Assembly (NCBI RefSeq): GCF_024124905.1
Contig: NZ_JAMXST010000007.1
Location: forward strand, 124,001 to 188,000
DNA length: 64,000 nucleotides
Direction of reading: 5' to 3'
Origin: Cellulosimicrobium cellulans
Lineage (GTDB): Bacteria > Actinomycetota > Actinomycetes > Actinomycetales > Cellulomonadaceae
Both the position numbers and the translations under genes were made by a program. The notes under the pieces were generated by a model that ran no database searches, had not been told where the DNA came from, and saw nothing but the letters and a program-made list of their open reading frames with translations. How positions within the stretch are numbered: the stretch's first letter is position 1; each line of letters starts with the position of its first letter. Of this stretch, positions 7,452 to 15,942 are shown in pieces.

Positions 7452-7774
7452 CGAACCTCGTGCTCAACGTCGTCGTCCTCGCGGTGCTCGTCGCGGTGTC
7501 GTGGCGCGTGCTGCGCCGGCTGCGACCCGGGCCGCTCGTGTGGACGGCCGTCGTGATGTGCGTGCTCACCCTCGTGTTCGACACGCTGATGATCGCCGCC
7601 GACCTGTACGTCTACCACCCGGACAAGATCCTCGGCGTCTACCTGTGGGGGGCGCCGCTCGAGGACTTCGCGTACGCGCTCGCCGCCGCGCTCGGGATGC
7701 CGGGGCTGTGGACGGTGCTCGGTCGCGAGCGCACCGGGTCCGAGCACGGTCGTGCCGCGGAGGACGAGCGGTGA
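7448..7774 (+). CDS. crtYf: C50 carotenoid cyclase subunit (CrtYf-like lycopene cyclase domain)
   Basis: A 108-residue protein, second half of the heterodimeric cyclase. Three membrane segments frame ADLYVYHPDKILGVYLWG and the acidic motif APLEDFAY. It starts at GTG 7448, overlapping the crtYe stop, and its TGA overlaps the crtEb start. Mild charge-rich C-terminal tail (RERTGSEHGRAAEDER). Assignment as the f rather than e partner follows gene order in Corynebacterium glutamicum and is not independently shown. Confidence 0.88.
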   Translation: MTNLVLNVVVLAVLVAVSWRVLRRLRPGPLVWTAVVMCVLTLVFDTLMIAADLYVYHPDKILGVYLWGAPLEDFAYALAAALGMPGLWTVLGRERTGSEHGRAAEDER

Positions 7775-8640
7775 AGGACGTGCTCGCCGCGTCGCGGCCC
7801 TTCTCCTGGATCAACACCGCGTACCCGTTCGCCGCGGGGTACCTCGTCGCGACCGGCGGGCGCGCCGACCTCGCGCTCGTGGTCGGGACGCTGTACTTCC
7901 TCGTCCCGTACAACCTGCTCATGTACGGCGTGAACGACGTCTTCGACTACGCGAGCGACCTGCGCAACCCGCGCAAGGGCGGGATCGAGGGCGCGCTGGC
8001 CGACCCGGCGACGGCCCGCGTCACGCACCGCCGCATCCTGCGCGCGTGCGTCGCGACCAACGTGCCGTTCCTCGTCGCGCTCCTGCTCCTCGGCGACCCG
8101 CTCGCGGGCGCGGTCCTCGCGCTCGTGGTGTTCGGCGTCGTCGCGTACTCGGCGCCGCGGCTGCGGTTCAAGGAGCGCCCGTTCCTCGACTCGTTCACGT
8201 CGGCGATGCACTTCGTCGGGCCGTTGCTGTACGCGCTCGTGCTCGTCGACGCGGACCTCTCCGCGCGGTCCGTCTGGCCCGTGCTCGCCGGCTTCGTGCT
8301 CTGGGGCATGGCGTCGCACGCGTTCGGCGCGGTGCAGGACGTGCGCGCGGACCGCGAGGGCGGCATCGCGTCCGTCGCGACGGCGATCGGCGCACACGCG
8401 ACCGTGCTCGCCGCCGCAGCGGCGTACGTCGCGGCGGCCGTCGTGCTCGCGGTGCTCCCGTGGCCCGGCGTCCTCGCCGCGCTGCTCCCGCTGCCGTACG
8501 CCGTCAATGTGCTGCGGTTCCGCGACGTGCGCGACGACGACTGCGAGCGCGCCAACGCGGGCTGGCGCGCGTTCCTGTGGCTCAACCTCGTCACCGGGTT
8601 CCTCGTGACGATGCTGCTCCTCGCGGACGCCCTCACCTGA
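7771..8640 (+). CDS. crtEb: Lycopene elongase (UbiA-family prenyltransferase)
   Basis: A 289-residue polytopic membrane enzyme (about nine helices) adding two C5 units to lycopene to give the C50 backbone. The two Asp-rich motifs of UbiA enzymes are visible: NDVFDYASD near residue 53 and DVRADREGG near 190. Start GTG 7771 overlaps the crtYf stop. Last gene of the operon; a GC-rich stem-loop separates it from the converging M15 peptidase gene. Its presence is the main evidence that the pigment is C50 rather than lycopene or beta-carotene. Confidence 0.92.
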   Translation: MKDVLAASRPFSWINTAYPFAAGYLVATGGRADLALVVGTLYFLVPYNLLMYGVNDVFDYASDLRNPRKGGIEGALADPATARVTHRRILRACVATNVPFLVALLLLGDPLAGAVLALVVFGVVAYSAPRLRFKERPFLDSFTSAMHFVGPLLYALVLVDADLSARSVWPVLAGFVLWGMASHAFGAVQDVRADREGGIASVATAIGAHATVLAAAAAYVAAAVVLAVLPWPGVLAALLPLPYAVNVLRFRDVRDDDCERANAGWRAFLWLNLVTGFLVTMLLLADALT

Positions 8641-8663
8641 CGCGCCCCGCGTCGCCGGGCACG

Positions 8664-8713
8664 GACGACGAGGCCCCGGTCCGCGAGGTCGTCGCGGTGC
8701 CGGGGCCGTCGTC
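8664..8713. terminator. Stem-loop between convergent crtEb and peptidase genes
   Basis: GACGACGAGGCCCCGG (8664-8679) pairs with CCGGGGCCGTCGTC (8700-8713) with a small bulge. It has no T-run but sits midway between two 3' ends, so it is likely a bidirectional terminator. Confidence 0.6.
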
Positions 8714-8727
8714 GGGGGAGCGGCTCG

Positions 8728-10191
8728 TCAGGAGAGGTCGCCGTACTCCCAGTGCCAGGGCTCGTTCTTCGAGCCGCCGGCGCGGGCCCACTCGGGGTTG
8801 TCCCAGCCGTAGGCCGGCGCGTTGGCGCGCATCCACTCGTACTGCGCGGTGCCGTAGCCCTGGATGCCGCCGCCGAGGTCGAGCGCGAGCGCCCAGCCGT
8901 GGTTCGACATGCCCGGGGGCGCGGCGAAGTAGCCGCGCGACGCCTTGACCGCGACCTGCGAGGCGTAGGAGCGGTACGAGTCCGTCACGGAGAGGTCCGC
9001 GCCGAACGTCTCGCGGAACTTCTGGTTGAGCGCCTCGATCTGGTGGGCGGCGTCGCAGCGGAGCTGCTCGCCCGGCGCGAACGACAGCTCGCACAGGGCG
9101 CTCGCGGGGATCTGCCCGTTGCCGAAGCCCGCCGTGGAGGCGGCCCACTGGTCGAGCTGTGCCGCGATCTCCTCGGCCGACGGCGGACCGGGCACGACCT
9201 GCACGGTCACGCCCGAGCCGGCCGCGTCGAGCAGCGTGGAGAGCTCGGCCGTCAGCGCGGCGATCTCCTCGGTGGACCCCGCGGGCGCCGGCGTCTCGGC
9301 GGCGTCGGTGGTGGCGTCCGTCGCCGTCCCGGTGGTGAGGTCGGGCGACGCGGTCGCCGCCTCGGAGGCCGCCGCGTCCTCCTCGGGGGACTCGGTCGAG
9401 GTGTCAGCGCTCGTCGCGGCGTCGGGTGCCGCCGCGGTCTCCGCCTCGTCCGACGACTCGTCCGACGCCGTGGCCAGGTCCGGCACGGTCGGCTCGAGCG
9501 TCGGGAGGGCGGCGAGGTCCTCGAGGGACGTGCGGGCCGAGGATCGGCTCGCACGGTCGGAGCCGCGTTCGGCGAGGTGAGGCACGCTCGCTTCGAGGGT
9601 GTCGGACGCGGTCAGCAGCGCGTCGCCCTCGGTGTCGACCGCGGCGTTGTCGTCGGCGGACCCGTCGTCGGCGGTGTCGGCTGCCGTGTCGTCGGCGGTC
9701 CCGCCCAGCCCGGAGTCGGCGAGCGAGGGCAGGCCGGCGAACGCCGACGAGCCGTCGGTCGGGGAGGCCGCGGTGACGGCCGTGCTGAGCCGGGTGCGCG
9801 CGTCCTCGATCTGGGCGATCTGCTCGGGCGTCAGCCCGGCGGCGCCCTCCCCGGTGAGGAACTGTGCCCGCACGAGGGCGTCGCTCGCCGCGTCGACGGT
9901 GGCGGGGTCGGCCGCGATCGCGCCCAGGGTCACCGGCGCCGTGCCGGCAGCGGTCGACGTGGTCGGTGCCGCGGACGAGGAGTCGGCGGGCACGTCCGCC
10001 GACGGCGCACCGCCGTCGGCGAAGGCGGCCGCGGCGGTGCTCGCGGTGAGCGCGACGGCCGCCACGGCGGCACCGGTCCCGAGGGTCCGGCGACGGCCGG
10101 GAGCGACGCGGGCAGCGCCCTGCGCGCCGCGGCGCGCGGCGGAGGCGAGGGCTGCGGGGAGCGAGGCCCGGCTCGCGGTGTGGCGGCCCAT
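8728..10191 (-). CDS. Secreted M15-family D,D-carboxypeptidase (VanY-like) with long linker
   Basis: A 487-residue protein. The N-terminus is basic, then a hydrophobic stretch near residues 33-60 (LGTGAAVAAVALTASTAAAAFA) acts as signal peptide or anchor. Residues about 60-340 are low-complexity Ala/Thr/Ser/Asp/Glu, a cell-wall-spanning linker. The last 130 residues are the peptidase domain: DSYRSYASQ, zinc motif SNHGWALALDLGG (His...Asp) and EPWHWEYGD (His). M15 enzymes trim D-Ala from peptidoglycan stems. Start ATG 10191. A candidate LacI-type box lies 130 bp upstream. Confidence 0.88.
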   Translation of the reverse strand: MGRHTASRASLPAALASAARRGAQGAARVAPGRRRTLGTGAAVAAVALTASTAAAAFADGGAPSADVPADSSSAAPTTSTAAGTAPVTLGAIAADPATVDAASDALVRAQFLTGEGAAGLTPEQIAQIEDARTRLSTAVTAASPTDGSSAFAGLPSLADSGLGGTADDTAADTADDGSADDNAAVDTEGDALLTASDTLEASVPHLAERGSDRASRSSARTSLEDLAALPTLEPTVPDLATASDESSDEAETAAAPDAATSADTSTESPEEDAAASEAATASPDLTTGTATDATTDAAETPAPAGSTEEIAALTAELSTLLDAAGSGVTVQVVPGPPSAEEIAAQLDQWAASTAGFGNGQIPASALCELSFAPGEQLRCDAAHQIEALNQKFRETFGADLSVTDSYRSYASQVAVKASRGYFAAPPGMSNHGWALALDLGGGIQGYGTAQYEWMRANAPAYGWDNPEWARAGGSKNEPWHWEYGDLS

Positions 10192-10548
10192 CTAGCGTGC
10201 CTCGCCGGGGGCGGCGGGGCACGCGCCGGTGGTGCTGGACGTGTGCGGTGCGGTCTTCTGGTGCTGTGCAGTGGTCAAGCGAGCGATCCGATCATCGGGT
10301 CGTGGTCGCGGGCGGTCGAGCGCGGAAGCGCTCCCATCCCTGGTGCACCTGCGCAGGACGGAGCGCTGGGTGACCACGACGGCGTGCGGTCGGGGCGGGA
10401 CGCGTGCGCCCTCTCACCACGACGCCGGCTGGTCTGGTCGCAGGGTGGACCACGGAGACCGGTCGGCTGTTCCATCTTCAACTAGACGTGCGTCCAGCGG
10501 GACCCCCTGACGGGGGGAAGCCTCGGGAATGGGGTGCCGACCGTGTGG
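10192..10548. other. Gene-free region upstream of the M15 peptidase
   Basis: These 357 bp separate the peptidase start (10191) from the stop of the ThrE-like gene (10549), both on the minus strand. It contains the box at 10323-10336 and a CCCCCTGACGGGGGG stem-loop near 10502-10516 that may end the ThrE-like transcript. I looked for the conserved c-di-AMP (ydaO) riboswitch motifs often found before cell-wall hydrolases and did not find them. No credible ORF. Confidence 0.5.
10323..10336. promoter_or_regulatory. Weak CebR/CelR-like box (12 of 14)
   Basis: CGGAAGCGCTCCCA matches the cellulose-regulator palindrome TGGGAGCGCTCCCA at 12 of 14 positions, 132 bp upstream of the M15 peptidase start. 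The two better matches at the GH64 gene (25437 and 25481) make it worth noting. A regulatory role for a peptidase is speculative. Confidence 0.35.
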
Positions 10549-11850
10549 TCAGGATGTGAAGAGGGTACGTGTCACCCGTCCTGCGTCCCGCGTGACGGCC
10601 GACCCGACGAGCGTGCCGAGGGCGATCCCGAACACGGCGACGACCGCGTTGGCGATCTCCTGGGCCGCCTCCGGGCCGCCGTTCACCAGGTCCGAGAGGC
10701 CCAGCAGGCTGAGCGCCCCGGGCACGAGGAGCCAGAACGCCGGGAGGGTCGTGACGGCGGCGGGCGGTCCGTGCGGCGTCCGCTCGACCAGCGCGGCGAG
10801 CGGCGCGATGACGAGGGCACCCACGAACCCCGCGAGCGGGGCGGCGGCGAGCGCCCCGGCGAGCTGGGCCGCGTACGCGCCGAGCAGGACGAGCAGCACC
10901 CAGGGGAGCGAGCCCCGCGGCGACGAGGCGAAGTACATCTGCCCGAGCCCGACGGCGAGGATCCCCACCCACGGCGCCCACCACCCGAGCTGGTCCGCGG
11001 CGGGGGCGGCGACGAGCGGGCCCGCGACCGCGGCCCCCGCGACGACGCCGAACACGAGCAGCAGGAGCTGCGCGACCCCGTAGACGAGCCGGCTCGCGCC
11101 GGCGACGATCTGGTTGCCCGTCAGCTCGATCGCGGCGACCGTGAGCACCGAGCCGGGCAGGAACGACACGAGGGGCGGCACGAGCACGCTCAGCGGGTCG
11201 TCGCCGAGCCAGGGGTGGACGACGTCGACCGCCAGGAGCGTCACGACGAACGCCGCGACGACGGGCAGGGCGGTGGCGAGCGTCGGCCACCGCGTCCCGA
11301 GCCAGCGGAGGGCGCCGACGAGGATCCCGAGCGCGAGGTAGACCGGCAGGAGCCGGGCGGTGGGGTTGAGCACGAGGCCGAACCCGACCGTGAGCAGCCC
11401 GTGGCCGACGATCGTGAGCACCGCGCCGAAGCGGGGCGGCCGCTCCACGATCGCGCGCAGCTCGGCCCGCGCGTCGGCGAGCGGGACGTCGGTCGTGCGC
11501 AGGCGGCGCACGAGGGTCGTGAGCGCCCCGATCTGGTCGAGGTTGAGACCGCTCGCGGCAGCACCCGCGAAGTCGGCGACCGTGCCGCCCGCCGTGCTCA
11601 CCCGGACGAAGACACCCGTGGGGAGGACGAGCGTGCCCACGGTGGACGCGCCCGAGCGTCGCGCGACGGCCTCCAGGTCGTCCTCGACGTCGGTCACGGA
11701 GCGTCCGGAGTCGAGCAGCGCCGTCCCCAGCTCGCGCAGGAGCGGGACGAGGTCGGGGGACACCTCGGGCGGCTCGGGATCGACCGCGGGGGGCGGCTCG
11801 TCGCCCAGCGCGCGCAGCACGCGGCGCACGACGGACGGGGCGCGTCGCAC
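10549..11850 (-). CDS. ThrE-family threonine/serine exporter-like membrane protein
   Basis: A 433-residue protein. The N-terminal soluble part (about residues 35-145) has the DUF1212 pattern LLRELGTALLDSGRSV and VFVRVSTAGGT. It is followed by about ten membrane helices from residue 165 on, ending in a ThrE_2-like region with PAFWLLVPGALSLLGLSDLV. These proteins export Thr/Ser or related small solutes; the substrate here is unknown. GTG 11850 is the first reasonable start after the upstream stop at 11883; the exact start is uncertain. Probably co-transcribed with the gene at 11883-12299. Confidence 0.85.
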   Translation of the reverse strand: MRRAPSVVRRVLRALGDEPPPAVDPEPPEVSPDLVPLLRELGTALLDSGRSVTDVEDDLEAVARRSGASTVGTLVLPTGVFVRVSTAGGTVADFAGAAASGLNLDQIGALTTLVRRLRTTDVPLADARAELRAIVERPPRFGAVLTIVGHGLLTVGFGLVLNPTARLLPVYLALGILVGALRWLGTRWPTLATALPVVAAFVVTLLAVDVVHPWLGDDPLSVLVPPLVSFLPGSVLTVAAIELTGNQIVAGASRLVYGVAQLLLLVFGVVAGAAVAGPLVAAPAADQLGWWAPWVGILAVGLGQMYFASSPRGSLPWVLLVLLGAYAAQLAGALAAAPLAGFVGALVIAPLAALVERTPHGPPAAVTTLPAFWLLVPGALSLLGLSDLVNGGPEAAQEIANAVVAVFGIALGTLVGSAVTRDAGRVTRTLFTS

Positions 11851-11882
11851 GTCGTCGAGCCAGCTCGCCCTGCGCCCGCGGG

Positions 11883-12299
11883 TCAGGGCGGGTCCCCGGT
11901 GCTCGCGGCGACGAGCGCGAGCAGGGCCCGCGCGTACGCGTCGGCGGCGTCCGCCGCGGCGAACGTGCCGAGGTCGTCGAGCACCTCGGTGCGGACGACG
12001 TACCCGGCGTCCGACCGTTCGAGCGCGCGGAAGGTGCCCCCGAGCAGCTCCCGGAGCTGCTCTTCGAGCGGGTGCCACAGCGCGTCCTCGAGCGCGACCG
12101 AGTCGAGCGCCCACTCGGTCGTCCCGTTGAAGCCGAGCACGACGCCGGTGTCGAACTCGTGCGGCTCGATCGTCATGTCGCTCACGGTGAAGACGTCGCC
12201 GTCGCCGCCCGTGGCGAGGAGGCGGAAGCGGTCGCCCGACGCCGGCGACCACCGCACGCCCGCGTCGCGCAGCGCGAGCGCGAGCTCCCACGAGATCAT
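11883..12299 (-). CDS. Conserved actinobacterial protein of unknown function
   Basis: A 138-residue soluble acidic protein beginning MISWELALALRDAGVRW and containing DDVFTVSDMTIE-like and FNGTTEWALDSV segments. Similar proteins in related genera are sometimes labelled pilus assembly CpaE, but no P-loop is present and I do not support that name. ATG 12299 is the only good start. It precedes the ThrE-like gene by 32 bp and diverges from the MscS gene, whose GTG lies 82 bp away. Confidence 0.75.
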   Translation of the reverse strand: MISWELALALRDAGVRWSPASGDRFRLLATGGDGDVFTVSDMTIEPHEFDTGVVLGFNGTTEWALDSVALEDALWHPLEEQLRELLGGTFRALERSDAGYVVRTEVLDDLGTFAAADAADAYARALLALVAASTGDPP

Positions 12300-12381
12300 G
12301 CCTGCCACGGTAGGCCCGGCCCGCGCGGCCCGCACGAGCGACCGCCCGGAGGTGACCCCCGGTCGCCCTGCCTAGCCTGAG

Positions 12382-14043
12382 GTGATGGACACGGAGCTGG
12401 AGAACACGACCGACGTGCTCGTCACGCTGGGCGCGGTCGCGGCGGGAGTCGTCGTCGCGTTCGTCCTGGGGACCGTGATCTCCGCCGTCGTGCGGCGGGC
12501 CGGCCGGCGCAGCGAGCTCGCGCGCGACCTGTCGCGGCGGCTGCGCCGACCGGACCGCGCGGTCCTGACCGTCGTCGCGGTGTGGGTGGCGGTCCGTCTG
12601 ACGACCGACGCCTCGACGCCCTGGCGCCCGGCGGTCGAGCACCTCCTGCTCATCGCGCTCATCCTGGCCGGTGCGTGGTGGGTGGGCGCCATCGCGTTCG
12701 TGCTCGAGGACTCCGCGCTGCAGCGCTACCGCATGGACACCGCGGACAACCGGCACGCGCGCCGCGTCCGGACGCAGATCACGGTGCTGCGCCGGCTCAC
12801 CGTCGCGGTGATCGTCGTGTGCGCGGTCGCGGGCATCCTGCTCACGTTCCCCGCCGCGCGCGCCGCCGGGGCGAGCCTGCTCGCGTCGGCGGGGCTCATC
12901 TCGATCGTCGCGGGCCTCGCCGCGCAGACGTCGCTCGCGAACGTGTTCGCGGGCATGCAGATCGCGTTCACCGACGCCATCCGCGTGGACGACGTCGTGG
13001 TGCTCGAGGGCGAGTGGGGGCGGATCGAGGAGATCACCATGACGTACGTCGTGGTGCACCTCTGGGACGACCGCCGCCTCATCATGCCGTCCACGTACTT
13101 CACGACGACGCCGTTCCAGAACTGGACCCGCCGCGCCGCCGACCTGCTGGGCACGGTCGAGCTCGACCTCGACTTCGAGGTGCCGGTCGGGCCGATGCGG
13201 GCCGAGCTGCGGCGTCTCCTCGCGCTCACCGACCTGTGGGACGAGCGCGTCGGCATCCTCCAGGTGACCGACGCTGTCGGGGGCCTCGTGCGGGTCCGCG
13301 CCCTCGTCAGCGCGCACGACGCCCCGACGCTGTTCGACCTGCGGTGCTTCGTCCGGGAGGGCCTGGTCGACTGGCTGCAGCGCGCCGCCCCGCAGGGCCT
13401 GCCCCGGACCCGGCTCGAGCGCGCTGCGGACGCCGCCGACCTCCTGCCGGGGGAGCCGGGCGAGCCCGCCGCGGCGGACGCCGAGCGGCCCGACGGGACC
13501 GGCACGGGCGGCGACGGGGTCCCCGTGGCCCCGGCGCGACCGCCGCGCCTCCCCGCGGAGCGCGGGTCGCGGCGGGCCGACGCGCCCGTGGTCCTCGGGA
13601 CGATCCGGCGCGCGGGGAAGGGCGCCGGCGCGGCGCCGAGCGAGGACCCGACGCGGCTCGTCGGGGTCGTGCCCGGCCCGGCGGGGCGCCCGGACGAGCG
13701 GGACGTGGACGCCGGCGCCGGTCACGACCGCGCCGGCCACGACGCCGAGGTGCCGGGCGGGACCCGGCCGCTCCCCGCCGTCGGGCACGACGTGCACGGC
13801 GACGCGACTCCCGAGGCCGCGGAGTCCGCCTTCTTCAGCGGGACGCCCGAGGGGGAGGAACGGTCGCGCGCGTTCGCCGGGCCGGGTCAGGACGTCATCG
13901 ACGAGCGCGAGCGCACGGCCGAGCACGGCGCCGTGCCGGACCACGACGCGCCGGGCGACGCACCCGACGCGGGGGCGCCGCGCGACCCCGCCGACGACGG
14001 GGACGGCGTCCGCGAGGACGACGACCGCCGACCCGGTACCTGA
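12382..14043 (+). CDS. MscS-family mechanosensitive ion channel with long acidic tail
   Basis: A 553-residue protein. Five membrane segments lie in residues 10-200, the last being the pore helix (SAGLISIVAGLAAQTSLANV). The MscS beta domain follows (VDDVVVLEGEWGRIEEI, then IMPSTYFTTTPFQNWTRR) and a C-terminal ferredoxin-like domain to about residue 345. The last 200 residues are Pro/Gly/Asp/Glu-rich and probably disordered. Such channels release solutes at hypo-osmotic shock. GTG 12382 or ATG 12385 may be the start; TAGCCT (12373-12378) is a -10 element implying a leaderless message. Confidence 0.9.
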   Translation: MMDTELENTTDVLVTLGAVAAGVVVAFVLGTVISAVVRRAGRRSELARDLSRRLRRPDRAVLTVVAVWVAVRLTTDASTPWRPAVEHLLLIALILAGAWWVGAIAFVLEDSALQRYRMDTADNRHARRVRTQITVLRRLTVAVIVVCAVAGILLTFPAARAAGASLLASAGLISIVAGLAAQTSLANVFAGMQIAFTDAIRVDDVVVLEGEWGRIEEITMTYVVVHLWDDRRLIMPSTYFTTTPFQNWTRRAADLLGTVELDLDFEVPVGPMRAELRRLLALTDLWDERVGILQVTDAVGGLVRVRALVSAHDAPTLFDLRCFVREGLVDWLQRAAPQGLPRTRLERAADAADLLPGEPGEPAAADAERPDGTGTGGDGVPVAPARPPRLPAERGSRRADAPVVLGTIRRAGKGAGAAPSEDPTRLVGVVPGPAGRPDERDVDAGAGHDRAGHDAEVPGGTRPLPAVGHDVHGDATPEAAESAFFSGTPEGEERSRAFAGPGQDVIDERERTAEHGAVPDHDAPGDAPDAGAPRDPADDGDGVREDDDRRPGT

Positions 14044-14088
14044 GGACGGGACCCGGACGCGTCCCCGGCGCGCCCGACGGCGAGCGGA

Positions 14089-14856
14089 TCAGGTCAGGCC
14101 GGGGACCTCGACCGTCACGTCGGCGTACGGCGCGACGAGGAGGGTCGTGGTCGCCCACCCGCGCGTGAGCAGGCCGGTGTCGGAGTCGGGCTCGGAGTGC
14201 CGCTCCGTGCCGGAGTACTGGAGCACCAGGTGCCGGTCGCCGTCCTCGTGGATGTTCGCCTGGACGAGCCCGAACGTCGCGAGCGGCGCCTGGCGCAGAC
14301 CGCGCAGCCGGTCCGGCGGGACGTCGGGGACGTTGACGTTGAGCGTGCGGCGGTCGAGCGGGACGTCCCGCGACGCGGCGTCGTCCATCCACGCGAGCAC
14401 GTGGTCGGTGACGAGGCGCGCGGTGTCCCAGTGCTGCGGCTCCGCCGCGTCCACCGAGACGGCGAGCGACCGGATCCCGTGCGTCATCGCCGACAGCGCC
14501 GCGCCGACCGTCCCGGAGTGCAGGATCGCGTTGCCGGTGTTGGCGCCCTTGTTCGCCCCCGAGAGCAGGAGGTCCGGCCGGGGTCCGAACCCGCCGTAGG
14601 CGGCGACGAAGGCGATGAGCGCGGGGGCGGCGCGGACGGCGTAGGAGGTCACGTCGTCGGGCAGGCCCGGCGCGCGGCGCGGCTCGACGGCGAGCCGCCC
14701 GTCGCGCTCGGCGCCGAGCAGGGACGCGCTGGCGCCCGACGACTCGCGGGCGGGGGCCGCGACGACGACCTCGTAGCCGGCGTCGAGCGCCGCCCCGGCG
14801 AGGACCGCCAGGCCGGGGGAGTCGATCCCGTCGTCGTTGGTCACGAGGGCGCGCAC
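14089..14856 (-). CDS. surE: 5'/3'-nucleotidase SurE
   Basis: A 255-residue phosphatase of the SurE family, dephosphorylating nucleoside monophosphates. Family motifs: N-terminal VTNDDGIDSPG with the metal-binding DD, the SGANKGANTG loop with Asn, and HSGTVGAA. GTG 14856 is preceded by AGGAGA six bases upstream, one of the clear Shine-Dalgarno starts here. It faces the MscS gene tail to tail across 45 bp and follows the sugar kinase gene on the minus strand. Confidence 0.95.
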   Translation of the reverse strand: MRALVTNDDGIDSPGLAVLAGAALDAGYEVVVAAPARESSGASASLLGAERDGRLAVEPRRAPGLPDDVTSYAVRAAPALIAFVAAYGGFGPRPDLLLSGANKGANTGNAILHSGTVGAALSAMTHGIRSLAVSVDAAEPQHWDTARLVTDHVLAWMDDAASRDVPLDRRTLNVNVPDVPPDRLRGLRQAPLATFGLVQANIHEDGDRHLVLQYSGTERHSEPDSDTGLLTRGWATTTLLVAPYADVTVEVPGLT

Positions 14857-14922
14857 GGTGGTTCTCCTCTGTCGTCGGGGGTCGGGGTCGGGGGGTGGGG
14901 GTAGCCGGCCCGGCGGCCGGGT

Positions 14923-15933
14923 TCAGGTGCGGGCCTCGCGCACCGTGATGCGGCGCGCGAGGCGCTCGATCTGGTCGCGGCGGCCCGTGCCGAGCCCGCG
15001 CCGCGTGACGTTGAGCGCGCCCGCCGCGGCGCCCAGGCGCACGGCGTCCGGGAGCTCGAGGCCGCGGCCCAGCCCGACGGCGATGCCGGCCGTCATGGAG
15101 TCGCCCGCGCCACGGTGGTCGACGGTCGTGATGCGCGGAGTGCGCACGGTGTACGTGTGCTCGCGCGTCACGAGCAGCGAGGGGTCGTGCGCGCGCGACA
15201 CGACGACCGCGCGCGGCCCGGCGTCGACCATGCCGCGCGCGGCGGCGAGCAGGGCCGCCTCGGTGTCGTCGTCGGCGAACCCGCCGTCGACCATCTCCTC
15301 GTGGCTGATCTTGAGCACCGCGCCGGGCGCGTCGGCCACGGCGCGCGCCTGCTCCCCGGAGAGGTCGGCGACCACCTGGCGCTCCGAGGCGTGCAGGTCG
15401 CGCGCGAGCCGCCCGAAGAACGACGCCGGGACCCCGATCGCGGTCTCCGACCCGGTGAGGATGGTCACCGCGGCGTCGAGCCCGGAGACGAGGACGGTGC
15501 CGTACAGGTCGTCGACCTCGTGGCGGTTGAGCGGGAACGGGTCCATCGTCACGACCTCCTCCCGGTGGCCGCTGCGCCGGTCGTGGACGTACGCGCCGTT
15601 GCCGCCGGTCGTCGTCGCGCGCAGGTCGAGGTGCTCGGCGCGCGCGAGGTGCGCCGCGACCGTGCCCGTCTCCCCGCCGAACGGGCCGCACACCACGACC
15701 TGCGCGCCGAGCGAGTACGCCATGCGCGCGAGCCACAGCCCCTGGCCGCCGGGGTGGACGTGCACCTCGGGCGAGGTCTCGTACGGCCCGGCGGGCTCGA
15801 TCTCCACGGTGAGCAGCGGTGTCAGCGCGAGCACGCACACCGCCGGGGCGCGCGCGGCTCCCGGGCCGGAGGGGTCGGACGGGTCGGGCGGGGTGGGGAG
15901 CGGACCGGGCGAGGGCGTCGGGGTGGCGCTCAT
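14923..15933 (-). CDS. PfkB-family sugar kinase (phosphofructokinase-like)
   Basis: A 336-residue ribokinase-fold kinase. The first 30 residues are Pro/Ser-rich. Then come the sugar-binding region HPGGQGLWLARMAYSLGA, the TDPFPLN-like lid replaced by MDPFPLN, and the catalytic anion hole DHRGAGDSMTAG with Asp. GAGDS and the G-x-G-L-W-A spacing resemble 1-phosphofructokinase/tagatose kinases, but substrate cannot be fixed. A TAGCGT -10 sits six bases before ATG 15933, suggesting a leaderless mRNA. It is followed 66 bp later by surE. Confidence 0.85.
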   Translation of the reverse strand: MSATPTPSPGPLPTPPDPSDPSGPGAARAPAVCVLALTPLLTVEIEPAGPYETSPEVHVHPGGQGLWLARMAYSLGAQVVVCGPFGGETGTVAAHLARAEHLDLRATTTGGNGAYVHDRRSGHREEVVTMDPFPLNRHEVDDLYGTVLVSGLDAAVTILTGSETAIGVPASFFGRLARDLHASERQVVADLSGEQARAVADAPGAVLKISHEEMVDGGFADDDTEAALLAAARGMVDAGPRAVVVSRAHDPSLLVTREHTYTVRTPRITTVDHRGAGDSMTAGIAVGLGRGLELPDAVRLGAAAGALNVTRRGLGTGRRDQIERLARRITVREART

Positions 15934-15942
15934 CCGTCCACG

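Noticed and set aside
10192-10480. c-di-AMP (ydaO) riboswitch before the M15 peptidase
   Set aside because: The conserved GGGTGAA and AACCCG...GCTAACCTC blocks are not found on the coding strand.
11883-12299. Pilus assembly protein CpaE annotation
   Set aside because: The protein has no P-loop or MinD-like fold features; the real CpaE-like protein is at 55631-56347.
10549-13944. A single very long minus-strand frame covering the ThrE-like gene and more
   Set aside because: Only the last 433 codons are the ThrE-like gene. The rest is the antisense of the MscS gene and the 11883-12299 gene, left open by high GC.
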